The notes below the pieces were generated by a model. It saw only the letters and a program-made list of their open reading frames with translations, was not told the DNA's origin and made no database searches. DNA of 64,000 nucleotides, taken from the NCBI GenBank assembly GCA_946800325.1, contig OX326961.1:52282793-52346792 (forward strand), in the 5' to 3' direction. The position numbers were made by a program, and so were the translations under genes. Source of the stretch: Luzula sylvatica. Taxonomy: Eukaryota; Streptophyta; Magnoliopsida; Poales; Juncaceae. Of the stretch, positions 49,118-60,678 are shown in pieces; position 1 is the stretch's first letter, and each line of letters begins with the position of its first letter.

Positions 49118-49224
49118 TTAACCCCACTCAATAAATGGAAGGTCGTGAAATCCTCCTTCTCCGGGAGGTTGAAGAGATGGGGGTAAATTGCCCCAATTCG
49201 ATGCTTCGTTTCTCAGCATTTCTC

Positions 49225-49267
<43 letters not shown>

Positions 49268-50208
49268 AAATGTTTAATTAAAATATTAAACAAACTAACT
49301 TGGCACAAAAAATTGGGTTTGTTTCATAAATTTTGAGCTAATAATGAATTAACAACGATACCTGGCAAAGAGGGGTTTTGTAATGGTTGATTGCCAAAGA
49401 AATTCGGAGCGTGATTAGTCTCTCCAAAACTCAACCCTAAACCCCCAAAAAATAATTAGTTACGCGATATCAACCAATATATATCCATATCAAATTCAAC
49501 GAATTTAGAAACTTTTTTTTATTCACATTCATATTCTATGGTACAGTTTCACACATGTTGGTACGAACACGAAGTATATATTATGTATTACTCGAGTTAT
49601 TTGTATTACCAGGTGCAACTTGTATTGGATTAACAATCCCAATTTTTGGATGAAAATATCTGCATGAATCCCCAAATTTGCATGTTTGCTACAAAAAAAA
49701 TATGACATTAAATTTCTTAAATAATTTAGTATTACTTATGAAGACAAGATTAAGAATATAAACCAAAAACAGAATAAAAAGGAAAAGAAAAGAGAGAAAC
49801 AAAAGGTTTATTTACCGTGCGAACAAAGTGTTGACATACAGCTTTGGCCATTCTTCCGTCTGGCTGAATAAGTGACCCATGCTGCTCTGCAACTATACAT
49901 AATTAACGCACATAAGGTGTTTGTAGAAATGCTTCAATCGAATCAACAAAATTAAAGAACAATCTCGTATATACTCTACATGGCTCAAAACCCAAGTTAG
50001 CATTCGCAAAATGGAATAATAGGTCTCGGGCAATACAGTTTGTACGAACCAGGGGTAAAAATGCCTCAAAGAAAAAACGAACAGTTATACCTCTGAAGGA
50101 GTTGTACCAGAGTTGGCGATTGCGGAGGTGAGCAGACCCTTGGAGGTGACGCTTCCTCGCCGCCGGCGTGTCTTGAAATTCCTTGTCACGGTACTCGCAG
50201 TGGTACAA

Positions 50209-50214
<6 letters not shown>
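49118..50214 (-). CDS. U1-type/CCCH zinc-finger protein, copy 3 (zinc ligand lost)
   Basis: Exons 50214-50091, 49892-49816, 49688-49610, 49436-49362 and 49224-49118 join to an open frame of 153 codons with GT...AG introns. Exon 5 is 6 bp shorter than in copies 1 and 2. The first zinc finger reads CEYRDKEFQDTP: the second cysteine (C9) is replaced by arginine through TGT to CGT, so the U1-type finger should not fold around zinc normally. The CCCH finger is complete (CKFGDSCRYFHPK). Intron 1 is about 130 bp longer than in the other copies and intron 4 holds a TA microsatellite. It may be expressed but functionally impaired, or be an early pseudogene. Confidence 0.8.
49228..49264. repeat. (TA)n microsatellite in intron 4 of copy 3
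   Basis: About 37 bp of uninterrupted TA directly next to the intron 4 acceptor (TTAG). Its length change could influence splicing. Confidence 0.9.

Positions 50215-50252
<38 letters not shown>
50215..50252. repeat. (CT)n(CA)n run at the start of zinc-finger copy 3
   Basis: 31 bp of CT followed by CACACACA, directly upstream of the ATG on the coding strand. Equivalent to the run in copy 2. Confidence 0.85.
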
Positions 50253-50494
50253 CCGTGTAGTTTATCAAAATCATAGATTCATCCTGGGCTATTTGGGTTA
50301 GCAATTTAATTATTTGGTTTACACGTACAATCTATAAATTAAACATATTAATCGATTTATAACTACAGGATGTTTGCTTCATGTTTTGAAATTAATATTC
50401 CTCGACGTTTATCCTAATTTGTTGTATTATCATATTCTTTTTGTAGTTGTAGAAATAATTTCTTTTTAAGATGTTTCAGATAATATTTCGTTAT

Positions 50495-53344
50495 CGCCTA
50501 CATTAGATAAAAAATTTATGTTACTAGTGGCTGCCAAATATTTGTTTTAGTGCCATTTCTACTGGGGGCTGCCAAAAATATTTTAGTGCCATTTCTTTTA
50601 GTCGATGTCAAAAATAAGTTTTAGTACCATTTCAAACAGTAGCTGCCAAAAAGAAGTTTTAGTGTCATTTCTTCTGGTCGCTGTCAAAAATAAGTTTAGT
50701 ACTTTCTCTTTCTGTGGCAGCCAAAAATATGTTTTAGTACCATTTCATTTATTGGCTGCCATAATAAGTTTTAGTGCCTTTTTTTATCGCTGCCATAAAT
50801 AAGTTTAGTGCCATTCAGTTAGGCGCTCTCATAAATAGGTTTTAGTGCCATTTCAACTTGTAGCTGCCAAATATAAGTTTTAGGGCCATTTGTTTTCGTC
50901 GATGCCAAAAATAAGTTTTAGTACCATTTCATTAAGTGGCTGCCAAAAATAAGTTTTAGGGCCATTTCTGTAGGACGCTGCCAAAAATATGTTTTCATGC
51001 CGTTTCTTTAGTTGCATGCCAATAAAAAGATTTAGTGCCGTTTCTTTAGTGCTGCGAAAAAGTTGTTTCGGTGCCTTTCTATTTGTAGCTGCATACAATA
51101 CGTTTTAGTGCCTCTTTCAGTGGCTGCCAAAAATAAGTTTTAGTCCCATTTCTTTCTGTAGCTACAAAAAATAAGTTTTAGTGCCTTTCCTTTTTGTACC
51201 AAAACTAAGGTTTAGTACCATTTCTTAAAGTAGCTGCCAAAACAAAGTTTTAGTACCATTTCTTGCAGTTGCTGCCAAAACTAAGTTAGAGCCATTCTAT
51301 AAGTCGCTGCCAAAAAGTATTTTTAGTGCCATTGTTTTAATGGCTGCCAAAAATTAGTTTTAGCGCCAGTTCACTTGGTCACGTCCAAAAATAAGTTTTA
51401 GTGCCATTTCTATTGATCGCTGCCAAAAATAAGTTTTAGTGCATTCTCTTTTTGTCGCTCCCAAAAATATGTTATAGTGCCGTTTCTCTCTGTGGCTGCC
51501 AATAATATATTTAGTGCCATTTCTTATAGTAGCTGCCAAAAGTAGCTTTAGTGCCTTTCTGTTTGACGCTGTAAAAAATAAGTATTAGTGCCATTTCTTT
51601 TATTGCAAAAATAAGTTTTACCACCAGTTCTCTTAGTCGCTCCCAACAATAAGTTTTAGTGCCATTTCTGATGGTCGTTGTCAAAAGTAATTTTTAGTGC
51701 CATTTCTGATGATCGCTGTCAAAAATAAGTTTTAGTGCCATTTCTTTTGGTCGCTGCCAAAAACATGTTTTAGTGCCATTTCTCTTCGTGGCTGCCAAAA
51801 AGAAGTTTTAGGGCCATTTCTTTTAGTCGCTACCATAAATATGTTTTAGTGCCTTTTCTATATGTCGCTGCCAACAATATGTTTTGTGCCTTTTTTTATT
51901 GGCTGCCATAAATAATTTTTAGTGCCATTTCTCCTCGCTGTCAAAAAAGAGTTTAAAGTGCCATTTCTTTTTGGTTTTCTTCTTGGTGGCTACCAAAAAT
52001 AAGTTTAGCACCAGTTCTTTCTGCCGCTACCAAAAATAAGTTTTACTGCCGTTTTACTGCCAAAAAGCATGTTTGTGCCTTTTCTCTTTTCACTCCCAAA
52101 AATCGAGTTTTACTGCCTTTCATGTTTTATTTTACCTTGTTGACATTTCACTGACCCATCCGAACTCTTGTTGTGTGTTGATTGTGTAAGAGGCCATTGG
52201 ATGAGAGGATTGTATTTATAATTTATTTAAAACTTGAGGGTGATCTTAAACATCACTGCATGAGGACTCTCGACCTTAAATTCACTTAAAATTGAGCGGA
52301 AGAACCCTAAATTCAATAACATTAACATAATTAGATCATGTAATCAAATTATTAATCATCTACTAACCAAATTGATACACACAACATTATTTGAACAAAA
52401 AAACCCTAAATTCACTCAAAATTGATCAAATAAATCCAGAAAGAAATGAAATTACACTACACAAAAATCCAGATGAACAAAAAAAAATACCTTAGCAGTC
52501 AAGCAGGAGGACTCTCGACCTTAGCCATGACCAAATCTCCCAATCTTCGCTTCGTCTTATTCACTAAGCCACTGAACTCATCTTTTCACTTTCGTTATTA
52601 AGTAGATAAAAAATGATCAATTAAAACCTGAAATTCGAATTAAAATCAACAAAACATTTATCAAAATTGAGAAGAACATAACTTCAGATTAAATTCAACA
52701 TAATTAATATATCAACAAACAAAGAAAAGATCCATAAATAACCCAAAAAAGCAAAAAGTAAGAACAACTAAAATAACATTTTGAATTAATAAGCACAAAA
52801 TATATATTTAGTACAACAAAATGCATAAAAAAAAATCAAATTAGTAAATTACTGACCTCAAAATTAAATTGAGAAGAACAAAGGATAATCAATCAGTGCA
52901 GATTGAGAGATCGCCCAATTCACTGTTTTCAAGAACCAACAATTTCCTGTTGTGTCGCCATAAATCATGAATAACCCCATTCGGTCCATATCCTCAAGTG
53001 GAATGGAGAGAGGAATAGTAAAAGTTGCGAGATAGGAGAGAAGAATCTGATGCTACACTGACGACCAATCTCTTGAACCGCTTAAAATTGGCAGGAGAAT
53101 ACCCACCTCTATCTGGTCACTCGAAAGCTTGTCTGAGAAGCCGTGTCCGTCAATTAGAGAGGGAGGAGGTGCGAGGATGTCGATCAGGAGAAACCCTAAA
53201 TCTACAGGTGACGGTCCAAAGAGACACAAAGAAAAGAGTTGAAGAGGCGCACAAGGATAGAAAATTAATTAAGCGTGTATAAAAAATGACGTGGCATCAT
53301 TAGAATTAAGAAAAGTGTTTATAAATTATTTAGTAGGATTAATT
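50495..53344. mobile_element. 2.85-kb insertion in module 3 with internal minisatellite
   Basis: Module 1 (about 19010-19060) and module 2 (about 36260-36310) are continuous where this sequence sits, so it is an insertion. The ends share a weak inverted CCTACATTAGATAA / CCTACTAAATAA similarity; no clear target duplication. It contains the minisatellite, then AT-rich DNA and a GC-richer stretch at 52900-53280 that reads on the minus strand like a gene leader with TTTAGGGTTT. No transposase is seen. Class II with subterminal repeats is a guess. Confidence 0.6.
50520..52125. repeat. Degenerate 38-40 bp minisatellite, about 40 units
   Basis: Units follow the pattern AAGTTTTAGTGCCATTTC, then 4-8 variable bases, then CGCTGCCAAAA. 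They vary by small indels and substitutions, so the array is old compared with the satellite at 805-3705. Confidence 0.9.
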
Positions 53345-56300
53345 ATGGGTATTTTTTTTCAAATATTAAATGATAAAATATTTTATAAAAATCATTTGCT
53401 TCGTCTAGTTATTTGAATTGTTACATTTGCATAGATATATACAAATATATAATGTTCAATAAATAACAGTGTTCTATAACTTTGCAGCGAAGATACAAGA
53501 CGATATAAATTTTATGTATTTATGACAACATATACTAATGAACAAATCAAGATAAAAAGTACTCAAAATTCAACAACATAAATAAAATATGGCAATCATT
53601 ATGACATATCATACCACACAAGTTTATATTGCCCACAATTAAAATAGAAAGTTTCATAATAAATATCAAAAATGTAAATCTCCAAAATAAATATCAAATA
53701 ATTTATTCTACCGATGAAAAAAATATTAACATTTATTATGCTATTGTCATATTCCTCGATTGAACATGATAAATTATGTTTCTCTTTATAAAAATGTTGT
53801 AGCGTCCTTATTTATTTGATTGATATATAATAATATCTTGTTTATTCAAATAAAAATGTATTCATCGATCAAACATAATAATTGTTTTGGCATATCATAC
53901 AATATTTCAAGCCATAAAATCCAAACCAAACAGCTTTAAAATATCATTTTGGTTTCAACAATTTATATTTAAGCTATCATGATAATGAAACAAAAAATCG
54001 ATGTTACAAATAATTCTTTATCTTCTAAATATATAACATTCAGATGTTAGGATCATTGATATGCTTTATTCATACAATCTTTTGATACGCAAAATTGTGG
54101 TGTAAAATATCTAATAGAGTTCGCATAATAGTCGTGAGTTTATTATACAAATAAATTGGACGAAATACAATTTTTCTTTCTAATATAAATCATATATAGC
54201 TTGATTGAGTGAGATCCATTATAACATGCTTCCAAGAATGAAAATATGAGCTACATAATACGTGGGATAAAAATTTAACAAAATTATACATATATGTTCT
54301 CGATTTTGCTTTTATTTATTAAATGTTTGTTGAATGAGGAGAGATGAGTTACTTCAGATCATTCTTAAGTTAGCTGACACGTGTCCCAAAATTAATAAGA
54401 AATGGGTTCAAAACCGGTTTAACAAATTTTTGGATAGGATAAATCCTTTTTAAATTCGCAGACTTTTCCGAAATATTTATTTATATTCATATTAAATTAA
54501 GAAAATGTCATTTTAGTTGGTTGTGAAGTCGTAAGTTAAAAAAAAAAATCATCATACACTTTTTTAAAAGGTATTTTGTGTATTTAGTAAGATGTACCAA
54601 AATATTTATTTTTTATGTATATTTTTTCTTTAACGAACAATACATATTTCATATTTAGCCTATCATTCAATCCAAAATATACTTGAAAAATTATCTTAAA
54701 TGCACATTAATAAATAATTAATCAAAATATCATTAAAAATGAGTATATCATAAGGAAAATAAATGTACGAGAGAACTTTCCAAGTTGAAATATCCAAATC
54801 ATTAATTAAAATATCAAACTATGCAGTTAAAATTAAGATTTAAAAATCATAACATGGTATAAAAAATTGTAGGGAAAATTTATATGAGAGTATACATCAC
54901 TATTCTTAAGATAAATCCAACCGAAATGCATTCAATTATAATTTATAATATGTATTTATATATATATTTTTTATAAATAAGACATATTTTAATTTTAAAA
55001 CTATAATGTTTTTTGCAGTTCAACCTAATACACCGAATAATATTTCGATTTATTCTGTTCGATTTTTTAATTGGTTAAAAAATTAAACAGTTCGGTTTAA
55101 TTTTAGTTCGATTTAATTTAAATCGGTTGGTATTATTCGGTTCGGTTTGAACCGAACCGAAACGATTGAAAGAATGTTCTTAAATATTTTTCTTAAAATA
55201 ATGGTCATCCATATCTAAAAGATGTCGTATTTCCGTGAGTTCGTCATACCACAATACTTTCATTAATAAAATTGAATATTTTTTTTCCCAAAAACTCAGT
55301 CGAATAATACCACCGATAGCGCTTGGCTTGGAGATAAAAGGAAGAAGAGATGAGAAGGCACAATACGGGTGCGTAACTATTATGAATAGAAAAAACGAGT
55401 TGGGCGTGTTGATATTTACCATCGATCTTAATTATCGTCGGCATCGTAAAAAATGAGTTAATCAAACCTCATTAAAGAAGAATATTCAAATTTATTTTTA
55501 CAATATACTAAACGATAAATTTGGCCCAACTAGTTTAAATCTTCAAAAAGTAAATTTGAATATTCTTCAATTCCCTGCAAGTAAATTTAATCTTCAAAAA
55601 AACACGAAATTAGAGAGTAAATTTAGAGAAATTCATTATTTCATTAATAGTAAGGATAAATTTAATCTTCAAAATTTAAACTCAAAAAAAAAAAAAAAAA
55701 ATTAATCTTCAAAAAAGAACAAGAAATTAGTCACAGCATAGATCCCATAGCCCATAGGCCATAGTCCCTTGAAAATTTAGCATCACGGTCCCGTTAAAAC
55801 GTAAAATTACAAAACTATACCAATTCTTATTTAATTGACCTTGCACTACGTCCCTGAAAGTTTGGGATATTCAATGATAAATCTTATTTTTTTACTTTAA
55901 TTGAAAATTTTGAGTTATCTTTGCACAAAAATACCTGCATTGTACTGCTATTGCAACAACAACAACAAAAAAAAGCTGGAAAAAAGGCCCCTATATTCTT
56001 GAGAAATAGATGAAATAGCATTTATAACCCCATTGATTTCCAAGTATCTTTTCATATATGTAACTACCCTTCTTTTGCCACTTAATGATACACAAATTAA
56101 AATAACGGATAATGAAACAAAAATAAAGTAGGGGCATGTATGACATTTTCTGAGGTTTTCTGAGTGTACACATTATATTTCCTATATTTTTGTAGGGGCA
56201 TTCTTCATATTTTCTGTTTTACTATGCATGAAATTTTGAGAATTTATAAACCATGAAATTGTCCCTTTTGTTGAGGAGCAATTTCATATTATCCTTTCAA

Positions 56301-57615
56301 AACTGAAATTTCATATTTTGTTTCCTAAAATGCAACTTTGTCAAATTTACCCAAATCATTAACAGTATTTGATATTAACAGTATTTTTGAAACAAATGTA
56401 ACCGTATTTGATATCACCAAAAAGTATATTATGATTTATCACATCATCAAAAAGGGTTTGCAATAAGGTCCCTGCGAAAAGCAACATTATAAAACTATAC
56501 TAATTCTTATTTAAATGACCTGCAGTATCCCTGAAAGTTTGGGAAATACATTACTAGTCCCATTTTTTATCACATGGATTTTTTAGATATATTTGAGCAA
56601 AAACCCCGGCACTGTACTGATATAGGGATATTGCAAAAAAAACCCTGGAAGAAAGGCCACTATATTCTGGAGAAATTCAAGAATAGCATTTACAACTGCA
56701 AAATATGACAAATATCACAAATGCCCCTCATTTCCTAATTTTTAAAGAAATTCCCCCAATTGCAATTAGGATAAATGCAAGGATTTCCCCATGAAAATGA
56801 CAATTTGCACTAAGGTCCCTGTGTAAAGCGAACATTTGAAATTCATATTAATCCTCATAATTTATAAATTGAGATTTGGCAAAGAAGTCCCTGTTTATAA
56901 CAAAACTGATCATAACTAATCATATGTTATTTTTTGTGAAATTTTCTTAAAAGGACTGTTTTATTTGAGATTTTTTTTTGGTATGAAATATGCAAACTCT
57001 GCTTTATCCAATTTATTTATGTTAAAATTGAAGACTAAGCAGCAAATCAAAGTAAGGATAAATGCAAGGATACAAATTCATATAAAATGCGATTTTGTGA
57101 TAAGGTCCCTGTGTGAAGTAAAATTTCAAATCCATACTAATCTTTGTGAAAATGAGATTTTGCAATAAGGTTCCTGTGTGAAGTAAAATTTTCAAATCCA
57201 TACTGATCCTTATACCTTGCGAAATGAGAATTTGCAGTGAGGTCCCATTTCGAATCCACACTAATCCTTACAAAAATAAGATTTGACAAAAAAGACCCTG
57301 TACAAAGCCAAACTGATCATAATTAAACAGACATATTTTTTGTGAAATATGCAAAAAAGTCCCTGAATTATTCGAGTTATTCATTTTTTTTGGAAATATA
57401 CAAATTGCAACACGATAATTACCCAGAATTCATTGTAATCATTAAAAATAACCAAATTTTGTATTAATTAACCAGATATTACTTTTTTACAATCTTCCTT
57501 CCTAGTAAACAAAAGATAATAAAACTCACATAAATTACTACATCAACACAAACCATTCGAAACCAAGACCCTAAACCTCCTCAACTACACCATTTTCCTT
57601 TCTACTCCGACAAAA
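53345..57615. other. Module 3 flank: zinc-finger upstream DNA and CAF1 3' flank
   Basis: 53345-55470 matches the zinc-finger upstream flank of modules 1 and 2; 55470-57615 matches 37770-38080 plus 39600-42238. It includes the single-copy relative of the satellite monomer (53951-54022), the palindrome at 55139-55162 and the 67-bp tandem units at about 56810-57300. Non-coding. Confidence 0.65.
53951..54022 (-). repeat. Single-copy homologue of the 85-bp satellite monomer
   Basis: Read on the minus strand this gives GATAAAGAATTATTTGTAAC, then an ATCGATTTTTTG segment and TGATAGCTTAAATATAAATT before GAAACC. It aligns along nearly the whole satellite unit with scattered differences, and the sequences on both sides also match those next to the array. 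Confidence 0.75.
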
Positions 57616-58395
57616 TCAATTCGTATGCAATCCGAACAGAACACCTGAAAACCTTGCTCCTCCATCAATTCGAAAAAATTTCTGAACCATTTTCTGGTAC
57701 ACGTGCCAGGTCAGCAAACTGTCAGACCCGGCTTGGTGACTCATCCCAATTCTCTCCACATTCAACACAGCCCCCACTTTCTCAAGCCCACCATATAGAT
57801 TTTCGCAGAACTTCATCATGTACTTCAAATCGAGTATGTTCTTACTGAAATACACCTCGAGAAGCGTCGAAAATCCCTCGATTGAATCTGGTAACCCACT
57901 CGGTGCCACTATTTTCATGAGATATGCGAAGTCTGCGGATCCGTGGAAAGTGATCCACGTCAGGTTTTTATTCGCCAGCAAACCTGATGCCGTCCACATC
58001 AGATTTGCGAAATGGCGCGTATCGATGCCCCAAATGCGGTTCTGACGAAAGCCGATTCCTTGAGCGTGTAGCAACTTGATGGACTCGATCGCGCACGGAT
58101 CTCGAAGCACGTCGAAGTCGCGGAAATTAAATTCCCACGTAATGGAAATCATGGTTTTTGGATCGGAGAGAGTTAACCCGATTTGGATTATTTTGAGAAG
58201 ATCGACGTTCTTTTTCAAAATGGAATACCGTTCTTCAGGCGACATGTTCCGAGGATGCGTGTCAGACTTGTAGACCACTCCGGGAAATTCGGTGTCGAGC
58301 GAGACGAATCGGCAATGTCGAGAATAATGTCGAATCAAGGCGAACTCGTAATCCGCGTTGAATCTCCATACCGGACGAATCTGAGCAGTCAGCAT
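57616..58395 (-). CDS. CAF1: CAF1/POP2-type poly(A) deadenylase (intact)
   Basis: An intronless frame of 259 residues, typical for plant CAF1 genes (about 260-285 residues). It is a DEDDh 3'-5' exonuclease that shortens mRNA poly(A) tails in the CCR4-NOT complex in the cytoplasm. Catalytic residues are all present: D34 and E36 in SLDTEFPG, D155 in TFHGSADFAYL, and H220 and D225 in HQAGSDSLLTW. The motif WEFNFRDFD (about 87-95) and the C-terminal GVLFGL are family hallmarks. The ATG at 58393-58395 is the first in frame and lies about 90 bp downstream of a TATA box. Copies 1 and 2 in this window are pseudogenes, so this is the only one here that can be functional. Its insertion of RNMSPEERYS after the first motif is in the variable loop of the family. 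Confidence 0.93.
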   Translation of the reverse strand: MLTAQIRPVWRFNADYEFALIRHYSRHCRFVSLDTEFPGVVYKSDTHPRNMSPEERYSILKKNVDLLKIIQIGLTLSDPKTMISITWEFNFRDFDVLRDPCAIESIKLLHAQGIGFRQNRIWGIDTRHFANLMWTASGLLANKNLTWITFHGSADFAYLMKIVAPSGLPDSIEGFSTLLEVYFSKNILDLKYMMKFCENLYGGLEKVGAVLNVERIGMSHQAGSDSLLTWHVYQKMVQKFFRIDGGARFSGVLFGLHTN

Positions 58396-58481
58396 TTTCT
58401 CTCTTCTTTTTTTTTTTTTTGGATTTTCTGTTTTTTTTGGTATTTTCTGAGTTTATTCAATCACTGAACTAGTTGTGTTGT

Positions 58482-58491
58482 GTATATATAA
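58482..58491 (-). promoter_or_regulatory. TATA box of intact CAF1
   Basis: TATATATACA on the minus strand, about 90 bp upstream of the start codon, conserved in the two pseudogene copies. Confidence 0.55.
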
Positions 58492-58949
58492 TGTATAGAG
58501 TTAGAGAGAGAAGAGGGTGTAATTTCCTGTTTTAACATTATTTCTATGTTTAGAGAATCTAAGTATTTCCTTATATAGTATATAGACACAGAAATAATGT
58601 TAAAAAGAGAAATTGGAGCAATTAATTATTTCCTTATATAAAAATGCATAAATAAATAAATCAGTCATGAGCAAATAATATAGAAAAAACAATTACACCG
58701 ATTTATCACTTAAATTGAGTGTATTATATTTATATCCATTTACAAAGCAATCACTAAAATATACATTTATGATATTTTGAGGTTTTGTAAGGATATACAT
58801 GAAAATCGGCCTAAACAGAACTGGGCCTTTAATTTCTTTTTCTTTTCGACATCAACGAATTGTAAATGTTATTTCTTGAATTCCTCAAGAATATAGTGGC
58901 CTTTTTCCAGGGGCTTTTTTGGAATATCAGTACAATGCAGGGGCTTTTG

Positions 58950-59220
58950 TGCAAATATAAATTTCTATCAAAGTAGAAAAAGATTGGACTGCCATTTTGT
59001 CAACAGTATTCGAGCTGTTGAAGAAGACGAGTATCTCTCCGTTTCTATCTACACTGGAGAAGATTAAAGGGTTCGTTATAACGGTCGACATCTCCAGTTC
59101 TCAGATTTATCGAAGGGTTCCATTTCTTTCACTAAAATCACCAACAAATTCATTTACGATACTCTACTCATGATCGCCAACTCATCTCCCTTTTACACTT
59201 TTTGCAAATTCTGCCTAATT
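58950..59220. repeat. Conserved block upstream of the gag fragment
   Basis: About 250 bp nearly identical to 43600-43850 and less AT-rich than its neighbours. One plus frame reads AVEEDEYLSVSIYTGED, a stop, then RVRYNGRHLQFSDL, and may be a fragment of an unrecognised gene. Confidence 0.45.
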
Positions 59221-59318
59221 TTTTCAAACCCGTTAACCCGATTAGAGTACTATTATTCACATCAACCCCTCTTCTTTTCTAAATCTTTCTTTCCTCTCCT
59301 ACTCTTTTCCCAACTACC

Positions 59319-59506
59319 CAGGGACGGAACCAGGACGAAATAATAGGGGGGGCCGAAATGATAGGGGGGGCCGAGAACGAGTAATTATATACAATTTTTA
59401 ACCTACAAATTATAATAACATATATAATTTATCTATACATACATAAGTGGGTAATTTTATGGGGGGGGCTTAAGCCCCCACTTGCCCCCCCCTAGATCCG
59501 TCCTTG
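59319..59506. mobile_element. hAT MITE with CAGGGACGGA ends
   Basis: 188 bp, ends CAGGGACGGA and TCCGTCCTTG, target duplication CAACTACC (59311-59318, 59507-59514). The unoccupied site is at about 43950. Same family as 41469-41743. Confidence 0.9.
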
Positions 59507-59560
59507 CAACTACCCACTTTCTTTCATATATAACCCCGACAAGAAAACCTTCTTTCTCTC

Positions 59561-59851
59561 ATGGCGACAAATGAGCCTTCTCTCTCTGATTCCGCTACCA
59601 CTCAATCCACCATCAAGATTGTTCATTTCACACATCCTGTACCAATTAAAGTCGACAAATCGAACTTCTTACTACGGAAATCACAAATTCGTCCAGTTCT
59701 CCATGGACATAATCTCATGCGATTTCTTGAGGACCCTCAACCATATGATCAAAATAAATCCCTTTCTGATTCTACTTCTGTTGATTTTGGGGTGGCTTCT
59801 CAGCTCGCTCACAGAATGTGCTCTTACTCGAGTTCTTCTGTCATGACCTGA
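59561..59851 (+). pseudogene. Copia-type gag N-terminal fragment, longest copy
   Basis: An open frame of 96 codons starts MATNEPSLSDSATTQS and continues FTHPVPIKVDKSNFLLRKS, VLHGHNLMRFL and DPQPYDQNKSLSDST, ending TGA after SSSVMT. It is the start of a plant copia gag; the usual W in LLWKS is R here. A TATA-like CATATATAACC lies about 40 bp upstream. The rest of gag and all of pol are missing. The paralogues at 14817 and 45121 end at the same point, so the truncation predates their duplication. Confidence 0.6.
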
Positions 59852-60014
59852 GGACCTTTGTGTTAAATAATAAACTTCGGGATTTATTTACAAATTTTGC
59901 AATTCAATAAAAGGCGCCAAATGAACAGTGAGAGGAAGCGTACTAGAAGATTAAATGCAAATATAAGTCCACAACTCGAAGAAAAATTCAAATATTATTT
60001 TGTTTTAATTATTA

Positions 60015-60678
60015 CTAGCTTTATCCCCGCGCAATTGCGCGGGATGTTTTTTATATAATTATTTAAATAGAATTAACGCGTGTGCGAATTAACGCGCGTG
60101 CGTTTGAACTAAATTTATATAATCATGACATATTTGCAAATATCATGATGTCAATAGATGCATTTGGTTCATGAAATTAGTCTATCACGGATATTATTTT
60201 CTAATATAATTTGTATAAATAGCATTTGTTCAGGTGCTTCTAAAATCGATTAACATAATCAGGACATATTCGCAAATTTTAATATGTGTGTAAAATAGGA
60301 AAAAAAGACCAAATGTAAAAAGGGACCAAAATGTAAAATAAGGAAAAGGAATCAAAATGGAAAAAAGGACCGAAATGTAAATAAAAAGGACCAAAATGTA
60401 AATTAAAACTAAGAAGGACCAAAATGTAAATAAAAAGGACCAAAATATAACTTTAAAAATGTAAAAAAAAGGACCGAAATATAAATAAAGAAGGATCAAA
60501 ATGTAAATTAAAAGGACCAAAATGTAAATTTAAAGTTAAAAGGACCAAAATATAAATTAAAAGGACCAAAATATAAATTAAAAAATATTTTTTTACACAA
60601 AAGCCCTTGATGACGTGGAGGCTTAGAATTGCAAGAATTTTGTTTGATTTATAATTTTATATATAAGATATAATATAA
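60015..60678 (-). mobile_element. Non-autonomous Helitron
   Basis: On the minus strand it ends with the hairpin CCCGCGCAATTGCGCGGG, GATAAAG and CTAG followed by host T. The empty site is seen at about 45515-45525, giving insertion between A and T with no duplication. The interior is filled with GGACCAAAATGTAA-type units (60300-60590) and a CCACGTCATCA motif near the 5' end, as in 20805-21410. Confidence 0.85.

Noticed and set aside
49903..50304. 133-codon minus-strand frame containing the zinc-finger start
   Set aside because: It reads from the CT repeat through exon 1 into intron 1; the GT donor at the end of exon 1 is conserved in all three copies, so the spliced model is preferred.
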